Positions 61,693 to 64,000 of a stretch of 64,000 nt of DNA are shown here, piece after piece. Source of the stretch: Robbsia betulipollinis (GTDB lineage Bacteria > Pseudomonadota > Gammaproteobacteria > Burkholderiales > Burkholderiaceae). Location of the stretch: NCBI RefSeq assembly GCF_026624755.1, contig NZ_JAPMXC010000005.1, positions 202,335-266,334 of the forward strand. Reading direction: 5' to 3'. Within the stretch, counting starts at the first letter, position 1. Every line of letters begins with the position of its first letter. The translations under genes were made by a program, and so were the position numbers. The notes beneath the pieces are model-generated. The model made no database searches. It was not told the DNA's origin and saw only the letters and a list, made by a program, of their open reading frames with translations.

Positions 61693-63351
61693 ATGGCTGT
61701 CATGGGCACGCAGGTTTCACACGCGCCGATGACCGGAGCGGAGCGGCGCGTCATTTTCGCGTCGTCGCTCGGCACGGTCTTCGAGTGGTACGACTTCTAT
61801 CTGGCGGGCTCGCTCGCCGTCTTCATCAGCAAGAGCTTTTTCTCCGGCGTCAACCCGACGGCCGGCTTCATCTTCACGCTGCTCAGCTTCGCCGCCGGCT
61901 TCGCGGTGCGGCCCTTCGGCGCCCTGGTGTTCGGCCGTCTGGGCGATCTGGTCGGACGCAAATACACCTTTCTCGTCACGATCCTCATCATGGGCGCGTC
62001 GACCTTCTTCGTCGGCCTGCTGCCGGGCTATGCGACGATGGGAATCGCCGCCCCGGTCCTCTTCATCCTGATGCGCCTGCTGCAGGGTCTCGCGCTCGGC
62101 GGCGAGTACGGCGGCGCGGCCACCTATGTCGCCGAACATGCGCCGGCGAACCGTCGTGGCGCCTACACGTCGTGGATCCAGACCACCGCGACCCTGGGGC
62201 TGTTTCTGTCCCTGCTCGTCATCCTGGGCGTGCGCACCGCCGTGGGCGAGACCGCCTTCGCCGCATGGGGCTGGCGCGTTCCCTTCCTGGTGTCGATCCT
62301 GCTGCTGGCGATCTCGGTCTGGATCCGCCTGCAACTGCACGAATCGCCGGCCTTCCAGAAGATGAAGGACGAAGGCAAGGCGTCGAAGGCGCCGCTGCGC
62401 GAATCGTTCGGCGAGTGGAAGAACCTGAAGATCGTCATCCTCGCGCTGATCGGCATCACCGCCGGGCAGGCCGTGGTCTGGTACACGGGGCAGTTCTACG
62501 CGCTGTTCTTCCTCACGCAGACGCTGAAAGTCGACGGCACGACGGCGAACATCCTGATGGCGCTGGGCCTGTTGATCGGCACGCCGTTCTTCGTCATCTT
62601 CGGCTCCCTGTCGGATCGCATCGGCCGCAAGCCCATCATCATGGCGGGTTGCCTGATCGCCGCGCTGACCTACTTCCCGCTGTTCCATGCGCTGACGCAT
62701 TACGCGAACCCCGCGCTCGAGTCCGCGCAGGCGCGTGCGCCGATCACCGTCACCGCCGACCCGGCCGAATGCTCGTTCCAGTTCAATCCGGTGGGCACGT
62801 CGAAATTCACGTCTTCCTGCGACGTCGCGAAGAGTTATCTGTCGAAGGCCGGATTCAACTATCGGAATGTCGCCGGGCCGATCGGCATGCCCGCGCAGAT
62901 CCGCATCGGCGATGAAACGATCACCGCCTACGATGCGCGCAGGCCCGACGCGAAAACGACGGCGGCGGCATTCGAGCAGCGCATGGGAACCACGCTGCAG
63001 GCCGACGGTTATCCGCTCAAGGCCGACCCGGCACAGATCAACAAACCGATGACCGTGGTCATTCTCGCGATCCTGGTGATCTATGTCGCGATGGTGTATG
63101 GACCGATCGCGGCGATGCTGGTGGAGATGTTTCCGACGCGGATCCGCTATACGTCGATGTCGCTGCCCTATCACATCGGCAATGGCTGGTTCGGCGGCTT
63201 CCTGCCGGCGACCGCCTTCGCGATCGTGGCCGCGAACGGCAATATCTATTCGGGGCTGTGGTATCCGATTGTGGTAGCGGTCGCGACCTTCATCATCGGG
63301 ATGCTGTTCGTCAAAGAGACGAAGGATCGGGATATCTACGCGGAGGATTGA
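61693..63351 (+). CDS. MFS transporter, MHS family, with a large extra-cytoplasmic insert
   Basis: A 552-residue carrier, about 110 residues longer than typical MHS proteins. The MHS signature is SSLGTVFEWYDFYLAG; GRLGDLVGRKYTF and RLLQGLALGGEYGG are family motifs. An insert at about residues 345-455 lies between the helices of LIAALTYFPLFHAL and TVVILAILVIYVAMVY. It is hydrophilic with two Cys (PAECSF, TSSCDV) that could pair. Transported solute unknown. AGGAG precedes the ATG at 61693, 86 bp after the kinase gene. Confidence 0.9.
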   Translation: MAVMGTQVSHAPMTGAERRVIFASSLGTVFEWYDFYLAGSLAVFISKSFFSGVNPTAGFIFTLLSFAAGFAVRPFGALVFGRLGDLVGRKYTFLVTILIMGASTFFVGLLPGYATMGIAAPVLFILMRLLQGLALGGEYGGAATYVAEHAPANRRGAYTSWIQTTATLGLFLSLLVILGVRTAVGETAFAAWGWRVPFLVSILLLAISVWIRLQLHESPAFQKMKDEGKASKAPLRESFGEWKNLKIVILALIGITAGQAVVWYTGQFYALFFLTQTLKVDGTTANILMALGLLIGTPFFVIFGSLSDRIGRKPIIMAGCLIAALTYFPLFHALTHYANPALESAQARAPITVTADPAECSFQFNPVGTSKFTSSCDVAKSYLSKAGFNYRNVAGPIGMPAQIRIGDETITAYDARRPDAKTTAAAFEQRMGTTLQADGYPLKADPAQINKPMTVVILAILVIYVAMVYGPIAAMLVEMFPTRIRYTSMSLPYHIGNGWFGGFLPATAFAIVAANGNIYSGLWYPIVVAVATFIIGMLFVKETKDRDIYAED

Positions 63352-63445
63352 CCACGGGGCGGTTCTGGCGCGGGCCAGGCTGCGGGGATTTGCGGCCGGG
63401 TGCGCGGGAGAAGATGCGCGATCTTGATCGTCCCCAAAAAGGGAC

Positions 63446-63474
63446 TTGACAGGGCATTGGGGACTCGGCATAAT
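63446..63474 (+). promoter_or_regulatory. tRNA-Met promoter
   Basis: TTGACA (63446-63451), 17-bp spacer, CATAAT (63469-63474), nine bases before the mature tRNA. Confidence 0.88.
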
Positions 63475-63483
63475 TCTGCTTCT

Positions 63484-63560
63484 GGCGAATTAGCTCAGTT
63501 GGTTAGAGCAACGGAATCATAATCCGCGGGTCCGGGGTTCGAGTCCCTGATTCGCCACCA
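63484..63560 (+). tRNA. tRNA-Met (anticodon CAT)
   Basis: 77 nt with CCA encoded. GGCGAAT pairs with ATTCGCC; the anticodon loop is ATCATAA with stem CGGA/TCCG. The first pair is a normal G-C, so it is not an initiator. A CAT tRNA modified to read Ile (lysidine) is an alternative, but the acceptor and stem sequence resemble beta-proteobacterial elongator tRNA-Met. Confidence 0.9.
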
Positions 63561-63570
63561 GCATCACCGC

Positions 63571-63609
63571 AAAGCCGCATTCCTTCACGGGTCTGCGGCT
63601 TTTGCTTTT
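63571..63609 (+). terminator. Terminator of tRNA-Met
   Basis: AAGCCGCA/TGCGGCTT stem with T-rich tail, starting 11 bp after the tRNA CCA. Confidence 0.8.
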
Positions 63610-63643
63610 GTCCGTGCGGTGAGCCGGTTTGTGAGCCAGTCAC

Positions 63644-63702
63644 ATGCACAAGCTGCCCCATCTTTATCGCAATCGTTTCGGTGTTTACTATCTTCGTCTG
63701 AC
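63644..63702 (+). pseudogene. N-terminus of a tyrosine-type integrase, cut by an IS
   Basis: The first 19 codons (MHKLPHLYRNRFGVYYLRL) match the typical N-terminus of integrases of tRNA-linked genomic islands in proteobacteria, which often open with an RNR-GVYY segment. The frame then enters the left end of an IS3-family element and no longer reads as integrase. It lies 83 bp past tRNA-Met, the usual position of an island integrase. The remainder, if still present, would be beyond the IS and outside the window. Confidence 0.65.
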
Positions 63703-64000
63703 TGAATCGCCCCGGATTTTGAGGAGGCACCAATTCTTGAGAGAATGGTGTCATGACGAAGACAAACAAATTTTCCCCAGAGATGCGCGAGCGGGCCGTG
63801 CGCATGGTGCAGGAACACCGTGGTGAGTACCCGTCATTGTGGGCAGCGGTCGAGTCCATCGCGCCGAAGATAGGCTGCGTGCCGCAGACGCTGTTGGATT
63901 GGGTGAAGCGCGACGAGGTTGGTAAGGGGCAGCGCGAAGGCCTGTCAAGCGACGAACGAGAGCGCCTGAAGGCGCTGGAGCGCGAGGTCAAGGAACTACG
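63703..64000 (+). mobile_element. IS3-family insertion sequence, left end (continues outside window)
   Basis: The terminal TGAATCGCCCCGG at 63703-63715 is a typical inverted-repeat start of IS3-family elements in beta-proteobacteria. An OrfA gene starts 50 bp inside. The right end and orfB are outside the window, so the exact IS and completeness cannot be stated. Confidence 0.8.
63753..64000 (+). CDS. IS3-family transposase OrfA (partial)
   Basis: 82 codons before the window ends. The helix-turn-helix of the transposase N-domain is visible ([20 protein letters not shown], then [14 protein letters not shown]), followed by the leucine-zipper start ([18 protein letters not shown]). In this family OrfA is joined to OrfB by a -1 frameshift to make the active transposase; that site is beyond the window. 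Confidence 0.92.
   Translation, partial: MTKTNKFSPEMRERAVRMVQEHRGEYPSLWAAVESIAPKIGCVPQTLLDWVKRDEVGKGQREGLSSDERERLKALEREVKEL

Noticed and set aside
61717..63471. 584-codon open frame opposite the MHS carrier
   Set aside because: Arg/Asp/Glu-rich shadow typical of complement frames of membrane-protein genes.

Overview
The window is about 64 kb of GC-rich chromosome from a betaproteobacterium. Gene content and order point to Burkholderiaceae (Burkholderia/Paraburkholderia or a close relative): gyrA-ompA-ubiG-gph, serC-pheA-tyrA-aroA-cmk-rpsA-ihfB-lapA-lapB-hldA-hldD-cysM, yicC-gmk-rpoZ-spoT facing rph-rdgB-hemW, and recA-recX-sucC-sucD-terC-pilin. It looks like core chromosome, with a small-gene-rich, locally AT-rich stretch at about 36.6-43.1 kb and the edge of a mobile region at the right end. 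The family is inferred from remembered synteny and protein character; no search was run.

Layout. 1-3.2 kb: a partial histone-deacetylase-like hydrolase, MltB and CysM. 3.3-18.8 kb, almost all on the minus strand: comEA-like, heptose genes hldD and hldA, lapB/lapA, ihfB, rpsA, then the aromatic/serine block cmk-aroA-tyrA-pheA-serC with start/stop overlaps, a DUF2059 protein and gyrA. 19.2-24 kb, plus strand: ompA, ubiG, gph, a circularly permuted two-piece tmRNA gene, and a TPR/glycosyltransferase-like protein. 24-32.4 kb: MHS-type carrier, C26 glutamine-amidotransferase-like hydrolase with a duplicated N-terminal peptide, CPA2 antiporter, dsbB, xdhC, an adenine/adenosine deaminase and a DUF4136 lipoprotein. 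32.6-36.5 kb: pepN and fbp.

36.5-43.1 kb: tRNA-Thr, several small genes of unknown function (some under 60 codons), a secreted gamma-class chorismate mutase, a major porin, a lipoprotein, and two identical tRNA-Arg genes flanking a 97-residue protein. 43.2-51.2 kb: greB, the yicC-gmk-rpoZ-spoT operon, and rph-rdgB-hemW. 51.3-59.1 kb: an orphan protein weakly like type III secretion chaperones, tRNA-Ser, cspA with a long leader, a type IV pilin, TerC-family protein, sucD, sucC, recX, and recA behind a LexA-box promoter. 59.2-63.4 kb: a TctD/TctE-like two-component pair and an MHS carrier with an extra-cytoplasmic insert. 63.4-64 kb: tRNA-Met followed by the first codons of a tyrosine integrase, cut by an IS3-family element that runs off the window.

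The genes serve housekeeping roles: chorismate and aromatic amino acids, LPS inner core and its control (hldA, hldD, lapB), translation (rpsA, tRNAs, tmRNA), stringent response (spoT, rpoZ, greB), SOS repair (recA, recX), TCA cycle (sucCD), purine salvage and cell envelope. The most notable signals are the permuted tmRNA, the exported chorismate mutase, the tRNA-Met/integrase/IS3 junction, the orphan chaperone-like gene and several small genes. I found no CRISPR array, phage block, toxin-antitoxin pair or clearly new multi-gene system.
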